Source: Shewanella colwelliana ATCC 39565 (GTDB lineage: Bacteria; Pseudomonadota; Gammaproteobacteria; Enterobacterales; Shewanellaceae). From it: a stretch of 64,000 nucleotides of DNA. Below are positions 19,283 through 29,153 of the stretch, in pieces (within the stretch, counting starts at the first letter, position 1; each line of letters begins with the position of its first letter). Under the pieces are notes generated by a model, which ran no database searches, was not told the origin of the DNA, and saw only the letters and a program-made list of their open reading frames with translations. The translations under genes were made by a program, and so were the position numbers. The DNA is taken from NCBI RefSeq assembly GCF_000518705.1, contig NZ_JAEC01000013.1, forward strand, positions 107,558 to 171,557, written 5' to 3'.

Positions 19283-19669
19283 CTAACCACCTATGTTTGC
19301 TGAGAGGTACTGCTGATAGGTGTCTTGTCCCCAAGCGACGAGCTTGTCATCTTTAAAGAGCAAAGGGGTGCACTCATCGCGTGTGGTTTCACCATCAGAT
19401 TTATTATGGTGAGTACGGTAAAACAATACTTGTAGAGTTTGATTGCTGCTGGTTTTGGCTTCTGAGAAGTCTGCTTTCCCCAGTAAGAGTTCCACCTCTG
19501 CGATAGGCTGTCCCAGAGAGAGTTCAGTCAATTTGGCGTTGTTATAACTTTGTCTGTCTTCCCAATCCATATCATCTGGCGTTGGTTCGTATACCAATAC
19601 CACTACTGCAACAAAAGCTAAGTAAGCGGCAAATATTGAGCCGATAATGACGGGAACTTTCGATTTCAT
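19283..19669 (-). CDS. DUF3192 family membrane-anchored protein
   Basis: 128 residues from ATG 19669. The open frame extends 14 codons upstream, but these do not look like part of a membrane anchor. One N-terminal transmembrane helix (about 5-25) is followed by a small domain with LTELSLGQPIAEVELLLGKADF, the BamE/SmpA-like turn seen in DUF3192 proteins of Shewanella and Vibrio. Topology suggests a periplasmic domain. Function unknown. The ribosome site is weak. Confidence 0.75.
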   Translation of the reverse strand: MKSKVPVIIGSIFAAYLAFVAVVVLVYEPTPDDMDWEDRQSYNNAKLTELSLGQPIAEVELLLGKADFSEAKTSSNQTLQVLFYRTHHNKSDGETTRDECTPLLFKDDKLVAWGQDTYQQYLSANIGG

Positions 19670-19802
19670 TGTTCTAAGCGGTCCTTCTGACAATTGATGA
19701 CACATAGTCACGTGGCAACATAATCTTCACAATATAAAACAGATGAAAATGGGAAGATACCCTTTGCGCCCTTTAGTTAAAAAAGAATAAGTAACTTTAT
19801 GT

Positions 19803-20573
19803 TTACGTCGCTTGAGATTGCTGTGTTCTGAACTGGGCTAGATTAGTATTGAGTGGCATATCTGTTTGCAATTGCACTAACTTGTAGCTCAGGCGCGCCA
19901 TGGGTTTGCCTTCTTCGAGCTTTTTGGCTTGTTTAGTACCTATTTTATCCAAAGACGAGTAGATATTGGCTAAGGTTCTAAAGGTCTTGAGCAGTTCCGC
20001 CGCTGATTTGGGGCCAATACCCGGCACCCCTGGGATCTTATTACCGCTATCTCCCGCCAAGGCCATAAAATCAATGAACTGACTTTGTTCAACCCCTAGT
20101 TTTTGCTCTCTGTCTTTCACATTGAGTTCTATTTGGTTGAAGTGATCCCACTGGCTAATAGAGCGACCACAAAGTGGGATAAAGCCTTTGTCGGTTGAAA
20201 CGATGATCGCTCTACCCTGAGCATCCTTTATCTTGGTGGCTAAGGTTGCAATAACATCATCCGCTTCAGATTGTGCATCGATAGAGTTTACCCCTTGGCT
20301 TGCTAAATAGACTTTGATGTTAGGCAGCTCTTTTGCCAATGCATCAGGCATAGGTTTACGGCCTTTTTTATAGTCGGCAAAGAGCTGTTTTCGCCAAGAG
20401 ATAGCATCGCCGTCCCACACAATCGCAACGTGGGAGGGTTGATGATGTTTAAGTAGCTTACGGCATGCTGAACCGACGCGCTCCGCTAAACCGTTTACAT
20501 CATTTTCGTTGGGCTGAGCGGCATGTATACGCCTAACTAAATTAAGTCCATCGATAATTAACAAGGTGTTCAT
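19803..20573 (-). CDS. xni: Flap endonuclease Xni (ExoIX)
   Basis: 256 residues, homologous to the 5'-nuclease domain of DNA polymerase I. It starts MNTLLIIDGLNLVRRIHAA with the first metal-binding Asp. The EADDVIATLA acidic cluster and a helix-hairpin-helix (IPGVPGIGPKSAAELL) are present. Xni proteins are known for lacking one of the acidic residues of full FEN enzymes and for binding K+. It lies 195 bp downstream of ppnN in the same direction. Confidence 0.94.
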   Translation of the reverse strand: MNTLLIIDGLNLVRRIHAAQPNENDVNGLAERVGSACRKLLKHHQPSHVAIVWDGDAISWRKQLFADYKKGRKPMPDALAKELPNIKVYLASQGVNSIDAQSEADDVIATLATKIKDAQGRAIIVSTDKGFIPLCGRSISQWDHFNQIELNVKDREQKLGVEQSQFIDFMALAGDSGNKIPGVPGIGPKSAAELLKTFRTLANIYSSLDKIGTKQAKKLEEGKPMARLSYKLVQLQTDMPLNTNLAQFRTQQSQAT

Positions 20574-20768
20574 AGCTACGAATCAGTTCTCTTATGGTTA
20601 TGGCTAGCGAGCGGCTACTCCGCGCTGCTTGGTTTTTCAATTTGACGCTGCTTGTAAAGGGGGCTGTATGCCTCCCGACATCGCTGGGTATACCCTTCCT
20701 TAACAACATGTGCCAATAAGCTAGGACCCAAAAACCGTAAAAGATTAATAGGCCCTGATGACTTTTTG

Positions 20769-22121
20769 CTATTTGACGATTTTGTAGCAAGGAACATACT
20801 CGCTGCCCGGCAATTTCATTCGTTGCTGGGAGACGAAAGCGGCTAACAGCTCATCCATCATGTTCATTAAGGTTTCATCACCTTTTAATTCAAATGGCCC
20901 TAAACGGGTGATCTCTTTGATGGTTTCCATTTTTACATTACCAGCGACTATACCAGAAAATGCGCGTCTTAGGTTGGCCGCTAACTCCGCTTTATTTGGC
21001 TGAAAATACAGGTTTAAGTTAGTCATCATTTCATGACTGGGATCAAAGGGAAGCTGAAACTCAGGCTCGACTTTAAGCGACCAGTTGTATTGGTATGAGT
21101 CGCCGGTATCTTTGCGATGCAGTTTTATCTCATCCATGCCATGGCTCATTATTCGTGCCACCTGCACAGGATCATCAACGATGATTTGGTATTTACGTTG
21201 CGCCTCTTCACCTAAGGTTGCACCGATGAACTGGTCGATTTTGGTGAAATAGTCCGCACTCTCCTTTGGCCCAGTTAAAATCAATGGGAAAGGGGTCGAG
21301 GCATTTTCTTTATTCAGTAGAATGCCTAACAAGTAAAGAAGTTCCTCCGCTGTGCCCGCACCGCCCGGAAAGATAATGATACCGTGGCCTAAGCGAACAA
21401 AAGCCTCTAGACGTTTTTCGATATCTGGCAAAATAACTAGCTCATTGACTATTTGATTTGGTGGCTCGGCGGCGATGATACTTGGCTCAGTTAGACCTAT
21501 ATATCGAGCATTGCGTACCCGCTGCTTTGCATGGCCAATGGCGGCACCTTTCATGGGGCCTTCCATTGCGCCAGGCCCACAACCGGTGCAGATATTGAGT
21601 GAGCGTAATCCCAATTCATAGCCCACCTCACGTGTATATTGATACTCAACTTCATTAATGCTGTGGCCCCCCCAACATACGACGACATTGGGCTCTTGAC
21701 GGGGGATCACTTGTGCGTTGCGCAGAATATCAAATACCACATTAGTAATATGGTTAGAATTGGTCAGATTAATATGTTTGAGGTTATCGTAGCGGTCACT
21801 GAGGTAAACGATATCTCTGAGCACTGCAAATAGGTGCTCTTGGATCCCTGCAATGATTTGTCCATCGACAAAGGCGGCTTCTGGTGGATTAACCAGTTCA
21901 ATCTTTATGCCGCGTTCACGGCGCAATACATTGATATTAAAATTACTATACTGTTCAAATAAGCCTTGGGCATTATCACTCTGTAAGCCTGAGGCTAGTA
22001 CGGCTAATGAACAGTTGCGGAAAAGTTGGTAGAGCTCACTACTGGCGTTTTGTTTGAGGCGATCAACTTCCAATTGTGAAAGTTGATCCATGCTACCTCT
22101 GGGACTGATGTTCACGATCAT
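20769..22121 (-). CDS. ppnN: Pyrimidine/purine nucleotide 5'-monophosphate nucleosidase
   Basis: 450 residues, the PpnN/YgdH length. It cleaves nucleoside 5'-monophosphates to base and ribose 5-phosphate; the E. coli enzyme is stimulated by (p)ppGpp. The central LOG-type domain carries [22 protein letters not shown] and [16 protein letters not shown], the last being the ribose-phosphate-binding loop. AAGGAG sits 6 nt before ATG 22121. The 20574-20768 spacer to xni contains only weak overlapping frames that I do not support as genes. Confidence 0.95.
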   Translation of the reverse strand: MIVNISPRGSMDQLSQLEVDRLKQNASSELYQLFRNCSLAVLASGLQSDNAQGLFEQYSNFNINVLRRERGIKIELVNPPEAAFVDGQIIAGIQEHLFAVLRDIVYLSDRYDNLKHINLTNSNHITNVVFDILRNAQVIPRQEPNVVVCWGGHSINEVEYQYTREVGYELGLRSLNICTGCGPGAMEGPMKGAAIGHAKQRVRNARYIGLTEPSIIAAEPPNQIVNELVILPDIEKRLEAFVRLGHGIIIFPGGAGTAEELLYLLGILLNKENASTPFPLILTGPKESADYFTKIDQFIGATLGEEAQRKYQIIVDDPVQVARIMSHGMDEIKLHRKDTGDSYQYNWSLKVEPEFQLPFDPSHEMMTNLNLYFQPNKAELAANLRRAFSGIVAGNVKMETIKEITRLGPFELKGDETLMNMMDELLAAFVSQQRMKLPGSEYVPCYKIVK

Positions 22122-22197
22122 GGCAACTCCTTAGCAGGAGAAGTGATTCATCTGAATGGCAGCCCATCAGTTAATATCGCTACCTGACTGGCTTGCC

Positions 22198-23742
22198 TTA
22201 ATTATCGATTATCACTCTATCTCTGCTTTCATGTTTAGCTTTATAGAGTGCCGCATCGGCTCGCTCGAAGGTTTCATTTATCTGTTCATTTTCGAGAATT
22301 TGCGCAGCACCTATAGATACTGTAACTGTAATTCTCTGATTTTTAAATTTAAATGGTATATTTTTTACTTTTTCTCTCACGCGATTAAGCATATGTTCAA
22401 TATCTGACGCATTGACATCGGGGATAATCAAGACAAACTCTTCGCCGCCATATCGTGCCACAAATTCAGATTCACGCAGTGAGTTCTTCAGTGCCATCGA
22501 GATCACTTGAAGGGTTTTATCTCCGGTACTATGACCGAAATTATCATTGATCGATTTGAAGTGATCTATGTCGGCCACTGCAACCCATAGAGGGTGTTTA
22601 TGGCGTTGATAATTTCGGTATTCCTGCTCCATACGCTCCTCCAGTGCAGCCCGGTTAGGCAGCTGAGTTAGCGAATCAAGCAGGTTGATTTTTTGCTGTT
22701 CAAACAAACGCTCTTTGTAGGCGTTGGCCTCTTTACTTAGCTCATTAAGCTCATCACGCATGGTCTCCATTGACTTGCGCAGCATCGCCTGTTCGCGTTG
22801 CTCCAATGCCTCTTTACGGCCTAACGCGGTACGAATCGATGCCAATTGTTCAGTAACTTGCGATTTCAAGTGGTTAATATCATCGATATCAATAATGGCG
22901 TCGCCGACGTTATCGACGCGAGAGTTAATCTCTCGATTAAGTTGTTTCTTTAACTGGTAGCTGCGTTGATTGCTGTTATAGGAGTCACTGACGACTTCTC
23001 GGACGGCCGACAATGCATCGTTGAGGGCAAACAAAAACTCTTGTGAGGCACTTTTCTCAAGCGCAATATTTTCTAACAGCAAAGACAAAATGGTTTGATA
23101 TGCATCGATCAGCGTTTCAACTTCAATCTCGTCAGATAAAGAGTCTTTGATCACAAGCACTTGGTCGCGTTGATCTTTGCGGAACTCTATTTCAGAGATC
23201 ATCTGTGCAAGTTCATGAGCCAGCTGACGATGTTTAGGTAACACCTCGAGCTTGTCACCTTGTTCAAGTTGCTGTTGCAAAATACTTTCGTAGAAGCTGA
23301 CTAGTCGCTCCACCTTGGGAAAGTAATCCCAATAGGTGTGAAATGGCTTACCGAGATCTTGTTTAAAGTAGGCGATCTCTTTTTTGACTTTATCTGGTAC
23401 TGAGTTGACGCGCTGCAGTTGGCGAATGACTTTTGATAGGCTGGCGCGACCCTCTTCAAGTTGCCCCATCACATGGTGATACTGATTTTTTAAAAGGTGT
23501 TCAATTTCAACTAGTTCAGGTAGCGATTGCTCAAAGCTATCTTGGCCAATAAGGTTATGTCTGAGCTTGGCTAGTTTGTTGTCTAGCTCAATACTCTGTC
23601 CTTTACAGGCGAGACTTAGATGACCAATGAATTGCAATAAAGAGTTTTGATTTTGCTCTTTTTGCTCGCTTACCTCAGCTAATGCCGTTTTGGCTGAGTG
23701 TAGCTTCTGCTTAAGCAGTGAAACTTGTGAAACGCTTGCCAT
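22198..23742 (-). CDS. Diguanylate cyclase with long helical N-terminal region
   Basis: 514 residues from ATG 23742 (AAGGA 5 nt upstream); an ATG four codons earlier is also possible. Residues 1 to about 345 are almost entirely helical, with long coiled coils and no transmembrane segment, so it is cytoplasmic. The C-terminal GGDEF domain begins at LLDSLTQLPNRAALEERM and has the active-site GGEEF at about 432-436. The product-inhibition I-site, normally RxxD five residues before GGEEF, reads RESE, so c-di-GMP feedback may be weak. The N-terminal region probably serves for dimerisation or sensing. Signal unknown. Confidence 0.9.
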   Translation of the reverse strand: MASVSQVSLLKQKLHSAKTALAEVSEQKEQNQNSLLQFIGHLSLACKGQSIELDNKLAKLRHNLIGQDSFEQSLPELVEIEHLLKNQYHHVMGQLEEGRASLSKVIRQLQRVNSVPDKVKKEIAYFKQDLGKPFHTYWDYFPKVERLVSFYESILQQQLEQGDKLEVLPKHRQLAHELAQMISEIEFRKDQRDQVLVIKDSLSDEIEVETLIDAYQTILSLLLENIALEKSASQEFLFALNDALSAVREVVSDSYNSNQRSYQLKKQLNREINSRVDNVGDAIIDIDDINHLKSQVTEQLASIRTALGRKEALEQREQAMLRKSMETMRDELNELSKEANAYKERLFEQQKINLLDSLTQLPNRAALEERMEQEYRNYQRHKHPLWVAVADIDHFKSINDNFGHSTGDKTLQVISMALKNSLRESEFVARYGGEEFVLIIPDVNASDIEHMLNRVREKVKNIPFKFKNQRITVTVSIGAAQILENEQINETFERADAALYKAKHESRDRVIIDN

Positions 23743-23944
23743 AGAGTCCTTCATTCTAGACCTTGTAAAAGTAGTGGAGCGAAAAATACAGCCCTATAAA
23801 ATAAAAATTGGCGGCGAACAGCTAAGACTTAAAGATGCCGCTATGTAAACATGCGTCTTCAACCTGATGGTATCTCATTCATTGTGTTATGCAAATGAGT
23901 AATATCGGCTATGTGACTTGGCGTAAATTCTTCTCTATAGTGTG

Positions 23945-26101
23945 TTAACTCTCTTCAACACCTTGCCATTTCGGCCAACGAATAAGTGCCTTGTTATCAT
24001 TACACTCGACTTTAACTAATCCGCGGCTAATGGCCTTTTCAAGGTGTAAGTATAGCGGAGTTGAAAAAATTGCCGCAGGTGCAAAATTAAGTGGCGTAAT
24101 GGTGACATAATAATCGTTGCTATGACCCAGACTGATAGCGCCGGCGACCATCATTTGTAGCACCCCAAAGTGAACTTCAGATGAGAGTTTTACATCGAGA
24201 TTACTCAGTAGTGGTAGATTGATAATTCCAAGGTGGAGTGAAATATCGGCATGGGGCGCGAGTTGGTTGACAATAACACGAATAGTATCGAGGGTTTGCT
24301 GGTGATCTTGTTGCTTAGAAAAGGTCATCGCAATTAATCCTGGGCGGATAATATAAGCGTTCTGGGCTAGAGTGTCAGTCAAGGCATCGATGAGTTGTTG
24401 CATCTGTTGGTTGTTTTGCTGTTGCCCCAGTAACAGATCGCTGTTTTGTGCGCCCGTTAGTGACATCATGGCGATCATGGGGGATTGAGTTGCTGCGCCG
24501 ATATTGTCGATAAATCCGCGGTATCCGGGTAATTTAGTTACTGGGTCTAACAAGGACTCCGCAACAAGTACTCGCGATTTTTTGCCTAAGAAACGCTTGC
24601 TCCGCCATTGATTGATACAGACCAAAGAGATAAGCGTTGCCAACAATAAGGTGATGATAAATAGCAACCTAAATTGTTGTAGGCTGTCATCACTATCTGA
24701 CTTAGCGCCTTGCAATTGATTAAGCTGCAGCTTGAGTTTTTGCTCGGCTAATAAACTTGGGTTGTATGCTTGGTCATCTTTGGGCTGTTCAGCTAATTCC
24801 CGACTATAGATAAGTAGTTCATCAAGTGTGGCGAGGGCTTTCTCTATTTCACCTAGATGTCTCAGTGCTAAGGTACGGTATTGCAGTGCTTCGATCATCT
24901 CACTGAGTAAGTTTTGCTCTTTAGCAAGGAGAAATCCTTTAGCGCCATAGGCATTGACCATTGACCAATCGGCCAATTCAGTGGCGACTTGGGCGATAAG
25001 AATATCGTTGTATACTAGGTAATGCTTACTTTTTTTCTGTAAAAACAGACTGTTGGCTTTGATTAGAAAGTCTAGTGCTGTTTTTGGCTCTGCATTATTG
25101 AAATAAGCTTCGCCAAGGTTGTGAAAATTGAGCGCTTGTGCGGTCAAATTGCCACGTTTGACATCTATCTGTTGGGCATTGAGGTAATAGTCGATTGCCT
25201 GATTCCACTTACCTTGGTTGGCATAAACCATTGCGATGACGGTCATACAGCTCGACAAGTAGTTGTCATTATTAAGGGCCTTAAAACCATCCGCCGCTTT
25301 ATGGGCATATTCCAGTGACTCATCCCAAGACTCTAGATCACGGTAAACCCTAGCAAGTCGCAAGGTTAAAACCGATTGTAAAAAAGGTTTATCTAGTCCC
25401 TCTGATACACGTATGGCTTCGATATAATGCTGTAGTGCTTTGGTGTACTGCTCATTGCGATTAAAGAAAAGCCCTAAAGTGGCTTCGGCTTGCGCAATAA
25501 GGTAGCCCTCTCGCAGTTGATACGCTAATTCACGATATTGATTAAAGTGCACTAACGCCTGACTTTTATGCAAAGTGATACGGTATACGTCACCCAGCTG
25601 GTAATGAATGGTATGTAGCAATAGCGTGGTTGCAATGTCTTCGGCGTCATTGAGCTGTTTTAATGATTGATTGTAGAGTTCAATTGACTGCTGATAATCC
25701 TGCTTCTCTCGTCCGACTTTGCGCGCTTTCAGCATCAATATGTAACTTTTATCGAAAGGTGTATTGGCAATATTGGTCAAAGACGCGATTAACTGCGCTG
25801 CTTTGCTTATCGCGTTGTCAACACCAACACGAGGCTCGAGATAGACCCTTGCAAGCCATTGGAGTCGCTCTTTTAAGTCGTCTTCAGTAAAACCTTGCTC
25901 TTGTGCGAGACGGGAAAATTCAACCTCATTATTAAAGGTCAATTCAAAAGGGATGGTGTTAATGAGATCCTGATAAAACTCCGCTGATGATTCTCGAAGT
26001 TTTATTTCTTGCGCAACTAACTGACTTTGGGCGCTAAACGCTATGGGGGAAAACAAAAGTGGCAGTATTAAATAGCCAAGTAGTAAAAGTCGCATCGTCA
26101 T
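23945..26101 (-). CDS. TPR-repeat sensor-like membrane protein with degenerate GGDEF-like domain
   Basis: 718 residues. A signal peptide (to about 23) is followed by a periplasmic array of tetratricopeptide-type helices (about 100-440). One transmembrane helix comes next (about 478-497). The cytoplasmic tail opens with DPVTKLPGYRGF from residue 519, the usual first motif of a GGDEF domain. Where the GGDEF loop should be the sequence reads IIRPGLIAMTF, so no cyclase activity is expected. The architecture matches TPR-GGDEF signalling proteins of Shewanella, but with a dead output domain. It lies upstream of, and in the same direction as, an active cyclase. Confidence 0.8.
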   Translation of the reverse strand: MTMRLLLLGYLILPLLFSPIAFSAQSQLVAQEIKLRESSAEFYQDLINTIPFELTFNNEVEFSRLAQEQGFTEDDLKERLQWLARVYLEPRVGVDNAISKAAQLIASLTNIANTPFDKSYILMLKARKVGREKQDYQQSIELYNQSLKQLNDAEDIATTLLLHTIHYQLGDVYRITLHKSQALVHFNQYRELAYQLREGYLIAQAEATLGLFFNRNEQYTKALQHYIEAIRVSEGLDKPFLQSVLTLRLARVYRDLESWDESLEYAHKAADGFKALNNDNYLSSCMTVIAMVYANQGKWNQAIDYYLNAQQIDVKRGNLTAQALNFHNLGEAYFNNAEPKTALDFLIKANSLFLQKKSKHYLVYNDILIAQVATELADWSMVNAYGAKGFLLAKEQNLLSEMIEALQYRTLALRHLGEIEKALATLDELLIYSRELAEQPKDDQAYNPSLLAEQKLKLQLNQLQGAKSDSDDSLQQFRLLFIITLLLATLISLVCINQWRSKRFLGKKSRVLVAESLLDPVTKLPGYRGFIDNIGAATQSPMIAMMSLTGAQNSDLLLGQQQNNQQMQQLIDALTDTLAQNAYIIRPGLIAMTFSKQQDHQQTLDTIRVIVNQLAPHADISLHLGIINLPLLSNLDVKLSSEVHFGVLQMMVAGAISLGHSNDYYVTITPLNFAPAAIFSTPLYLHLEKAISRGLVKVECNDNKALIRWPKWQGVEES

Positions 26102-26700
26102 TTAATCACCAACCCTTTTGAGGGGCTTATTATCGGTTTATAGGATCAGGCCACTCGAGATGATGGGTTATCGTGCAAGAGCTAATCTTTTATTATGGCA
26201 ATGATAACAGAAGGTAGCGACAGTGAAACTAGCTGACGGCTTGATTTTGATTTTTCTTAGCTTTTGGCTTGTTGTGAAGGGATGGCCTCACACCAAGCTC
26301 GTAACCTAGAGCGATTAACGTCGCCCGATACTATCTCATCAGTGGTTCATTATGTTAGTGCAGCACGACTTTGCTCAACGGGTGGATATGTACGCAAACG
26401 AGCTGTCATTCTTACCAAGAGCTTGCTGGCACTGAGCTGACCTGATTAGGTTAATATGACTCTGTAGATTTATATTCACAACAATTTGCTCAATATATTT
26501 TACAAAAGCCATTCCCCAACAGCCACTAATCAGTTAGATTAAACCATGGCTAGACGACCAAGTTGTCTACAGCGTTAAATTTTACCGGGTTTTTTTAGGT
26601 CGTTAATCAACTTTTTATCACGTAACCATTATGGCTGCCACGAAATAGTTAAGGTGCGACTTTGACACGTTTAAGATTTGAGTAACAAGGTTTTAGTAAT
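26102..26700. other. 600-bp divergent spacer without a gene
   Basis: Lies between the TPR protein (-) and the bicupin gene (+). A TTGACA at 26662-26667 could be a -35 for the cupin operon, but no good -10 follows at 17 nt. I see no open frame with a ribosome site and no repeat. Confidence 0.5.
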
Positions 26701-27468
26701 ATGTTTATCAATAAAATAACAAGATTAAGCCCAAACCCAGCAGGGTTTGGCGAGGTTCCCGATGAGGTGTCTGCTGAGATGTTTGTCGGTGACTTGCCCA
26801 CGCAACATACTCATAGCTATTACGAAAATGATCAACTTGGCCTCTATATTGGTACATGGGATAGCACTGCGGTGACAGAAGCGGGCGGCCCTTACGTTTG
26901 CGATGAGTTTATGTGGGTCATTGACGGTGACATTGAGGTGAAAAACAACCATACGGGTCTGGTCGAACATATCCATGCAGGGGAAGCGTTCGTTATACCT
27001 AAAGGCTACGATTGCCAGTGGCATCAACCAGGGTATGTGCGTAAGTTTTACGTGATTTCGGCTCATCCCAACGAGGCTATGCCGGCTCAAGCTGTGGTTG
27101 AAAGTATTATCAAACCCGCTTTAGTTGTAACGGAAAAAAATACTGGCAATGATACCGCCTTGTTGCCGCACTTTTGCCTTGATGGCGGCCCGCAAAAGGT
27201 GGCGCAGTGCTACCGTGATGCGCAAGCACGTTTCTTTTCGGGAACTTGGGAGAGTGAACAGTGTGAGTCTGCGTCGTTAACCTTTGGTGCCAATGAGTTT
27301 CTCTATCTGCAAAGTGGTGTGTTGGTATTGGTCGATGATGAGCTGGTTGAACATACGTTTACTGCTGGGGAGGCGCTCTTCATTCCACAAGGCGTCACCT
27401 GCCAGTGGCGAGTGACTCAAACTGTTCGCGCTTTTTATACCATCATCGCCCCTGCATCAATTGCCTGA
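26701..27468 (+). CDS. Two-domain cupin (DUF861/EutQ-like) protein
   Basis: 255 residues made of two cupin_3 modules, about 40-125 and 165-250. Each ends in the same sequence pattern: HAGEAFVIPKGYDCQWHQPG in the first and TAGEALFIPQGVTCQWRVTQ in the second. Typical metal-binding His residues are sparse, so it may bind a small molecule without a metal. It stands at the head of an operon-like group with an aldehyde dehydrogenase and a PuuB-like oxidase, as in polyamine catabolism clusters of Shewanella and Pseudomonas. The role is inferred only from that context. Confidence 0.8.
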   Translation: MFINKITRLSPNPAGFGEVPDEVSAEMFVGDLPTQHTHSYYENDQLGLYIGTWDSTAVTEAGGPYVCDEFMWVIDGDIEVKNNHTGLVEHIHAGEAFVIPKGYDCQWHQPGYVRKFYVISAHPNEAMPAQAVVESIIKPALVVTEKNTGNDTALLPHFCLDGGPQKVAQCYRDAQARFFSGTWESEQCESASLTFGANEFLYLQSGVLVLVDDELVEHTFTAGEALFIPQGVTCQWRVTQTVRAFYTIIAPASIA

Positions 27469-27611
27469 TTAAGGGTTGAAGCTGATGATTCATTAAGATG
27501 GACAAGCGCTAAATAGTTATTGCAATGATTAAGCTATTGAGTGGGGTAGTGAGTTAAGCCGCTATCTATAACGACCCAAATAAGAACTAAAAAATAATGA
27601 GAGGAGCGGGA

Positions 27612-29087
27612 ATGTATAACAAACATTATATTGGCGGAAAGTGGTTTGAGCCTTCAAGCAGCGAAACTTTTGATGTTATCAATCCGGCCACTGAAGCGGT
27701 CATTGCAACCATTCCTGCTGGCAACAAAACTGATATAGATGCTGCGGTCAGTGCCGCCAGACAGGCTTTTGATGTGGGGCCATGGCCGCGAATGAGTGGT
27801 GCCGAGCGCGGTACCTATCTACGTAAAATAGCCAGTATTATTACCCGTCGACTCGATGAGCTAGCCCAGCTTGAGGTGCTCGATAATGGTAAGCCGTTCC
27901 CTGAAGCCAAATGGGATATTGAAGATACGGCTGGCACATTTACCTTCTATGCCGAGCTGGCCGAGCAACTCGATAGTAATCAGGAAAAACCGATCGCTTT
28001 GTCTGAACCCGGCTTTAGCGCCAAAGCAGTGAAGGAGCCTGTTGGTGTGGCTGGCGCGATTATTCCCTGGAATTTCCCTATGTTGATGGCCGCTTGGAAG
28101 GTGGCGCCGGCATTAGCTGCGGGTTGTACTATGGTGTTAAAACCCTCAGAGGTGACACCACTAACAGCGTTAGCACTCGCTGAAATTGCCGAAGAGGCAG
28201 AGCTTCCTGCTGGCGTACTTAATATTGTTTCAGGTCTCGGTCCCGATGCGGGACAACCGTTAGTTGAGCATCCCCATATCGATAAGCTGGCATTTACTGG
28301 CTCGGTTCCCACGGGCTCAAGAATTATGGCCATGGCCGCAAAAGATATCAAAACCGTCAGTTTGGAATTAGGCGGAAAATCACCCATGGTGGTGTTTGAA
28401 GATTGCGATATTGAAAAAGCGGTCGAGTGGATCATGTTTGGTATTTTTTGGAATCAAGGTCAGGTGTGTTCGGCCACTTCACGGGTGCTTGTTGCCGAGT
28501 CTATCTATCCGGCTTTACTGGCACGCTTGGTTACTGAAGCGAAGAAGATCGCTATCGGTGCGGGCGACAAAGATGACGTCTTGCTTGGGCCACTGGTCAA
28601 TGCTGCGCAGTATGAAAAAGTCAAAGCCGCTATCGCCCGCGGTGTAGCCGATGGTGCTCATATCGCGACTGGCGGAAATAGGCCGTTGGGACTTGAAGCG
28701 GGTTACTTTTTAGAACCGACTGTCCTTACCGAGATGGCGGAAGATAGCTCGATCTGGACTGAAGAGATTTTTGGCCCAGTGGTATGTGTAAAACCTTTTA
28801 GCAGCGAAAGTGAAGCAATACGTATGGCTAACGACTCCCGCTTTGGCTTGGCGGCGGCGGTGATGTCGGCCGATCTCGATCGCTGTGAGCGCGTTGCTCG
28901 CGCGTTTCGTGCCGGGATTGTCTGGGTTAACTGTTCACAGCCAACGTTTGTTGAAGCGCCATGGGGCGGCTACAAACAATCAGGTATTGGCAGAGAACTA
29001 GGAGAGTGGGGTCTTAATAACTACCTTGAAACCAAACAGATAACTCGTTATGAAAGTGACGAACCTTGGGGGTGGTACATCAAATAG
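27612..29087 (+). CDS. Aldehyde dehydrogenase, PuuC/betaine-aldehyde type
   Basis: 491 residues from ATG 27612 with GAGGAG 5 nt upstream (an in-frame start at 27597 is rejected). It oxidises an aldehyde to the acid with NAD(P)+. Catalytic Cys is in GQVCSATSR, the general-base Glu in LELGGKSP, and the cofactor loop FTGSVPTGSRIM is present. The C-terminal WVNCSQPTFVEAPWGGYKQSG is typical of betaine/aminoaldehyde dehydrogenases. Between the bicupin gene and the amine oxidase, gamma-glutamyl-aminobutyraldehyde or a related aminoaldehyde is the likely substrate. Confidence 0.9.
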   Translation: MYNKHYIGGKWFEPSSSETFDVINPATEAVIATIPAGNKTDIDAAVSAARQAFDVGPWPRMSGAERGTYLRKIASIITRRLDELAQLEVLDNGKPFPEAKWDIEDTAGTFTFYAELAEQLDSNQEKPIALSEPGFSAKAVKEPVGVAGAIIPWNFPMLMAAWKVAPALAAGCTMVLKPSEVTPLTALALAEIAEEAELPAGVLNIVSGLGPDAGQPLVEHPHIDKLAFTGSVPTGSRIMAMAAKDIKTVSLELGGKSPMVVFEDCDIEKAVEWIMFGIFWNQGQVCSATSRVLVAESIYPALLARLVTEAKKIAIGAGDKDDVLLGPLVNAAQYEKVKAAIARGVADGAHIATGGNRPLGLEAGYFLEPTVLTEMAEDSSIWTEEIFGPVVCVKPFSSESEAIRMANDSRFGLAAAVMSADLDRCERVARAFRAGIVWVNCSQPTFVEAPWGGYKQSGIGRELGEWGLNNYLETKQITRYESDEPWGWYIK

Positions 29088-29153
29088 TGAGTAGCCATTG
29101 AGTAATTTGAGGCCCCTATATTCATCATAAATAAAATAATAATTGAGAAAACT

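Noticed and set aside
20542..20797. Two overlapping minus-strand frames in the ppnN-xni spacer
   Set aside because: Overlap with both neighbours, no ribosome sites, no similarity to known proteins.
26660..26700. Sigma-70 promoter for the cupin operon (TTGACA at 26662)
   Set aside because: No acceptable -10 at 16-18 nt; the best A/T hexamer (TAACAA) is at 15 nt and matches poorly.
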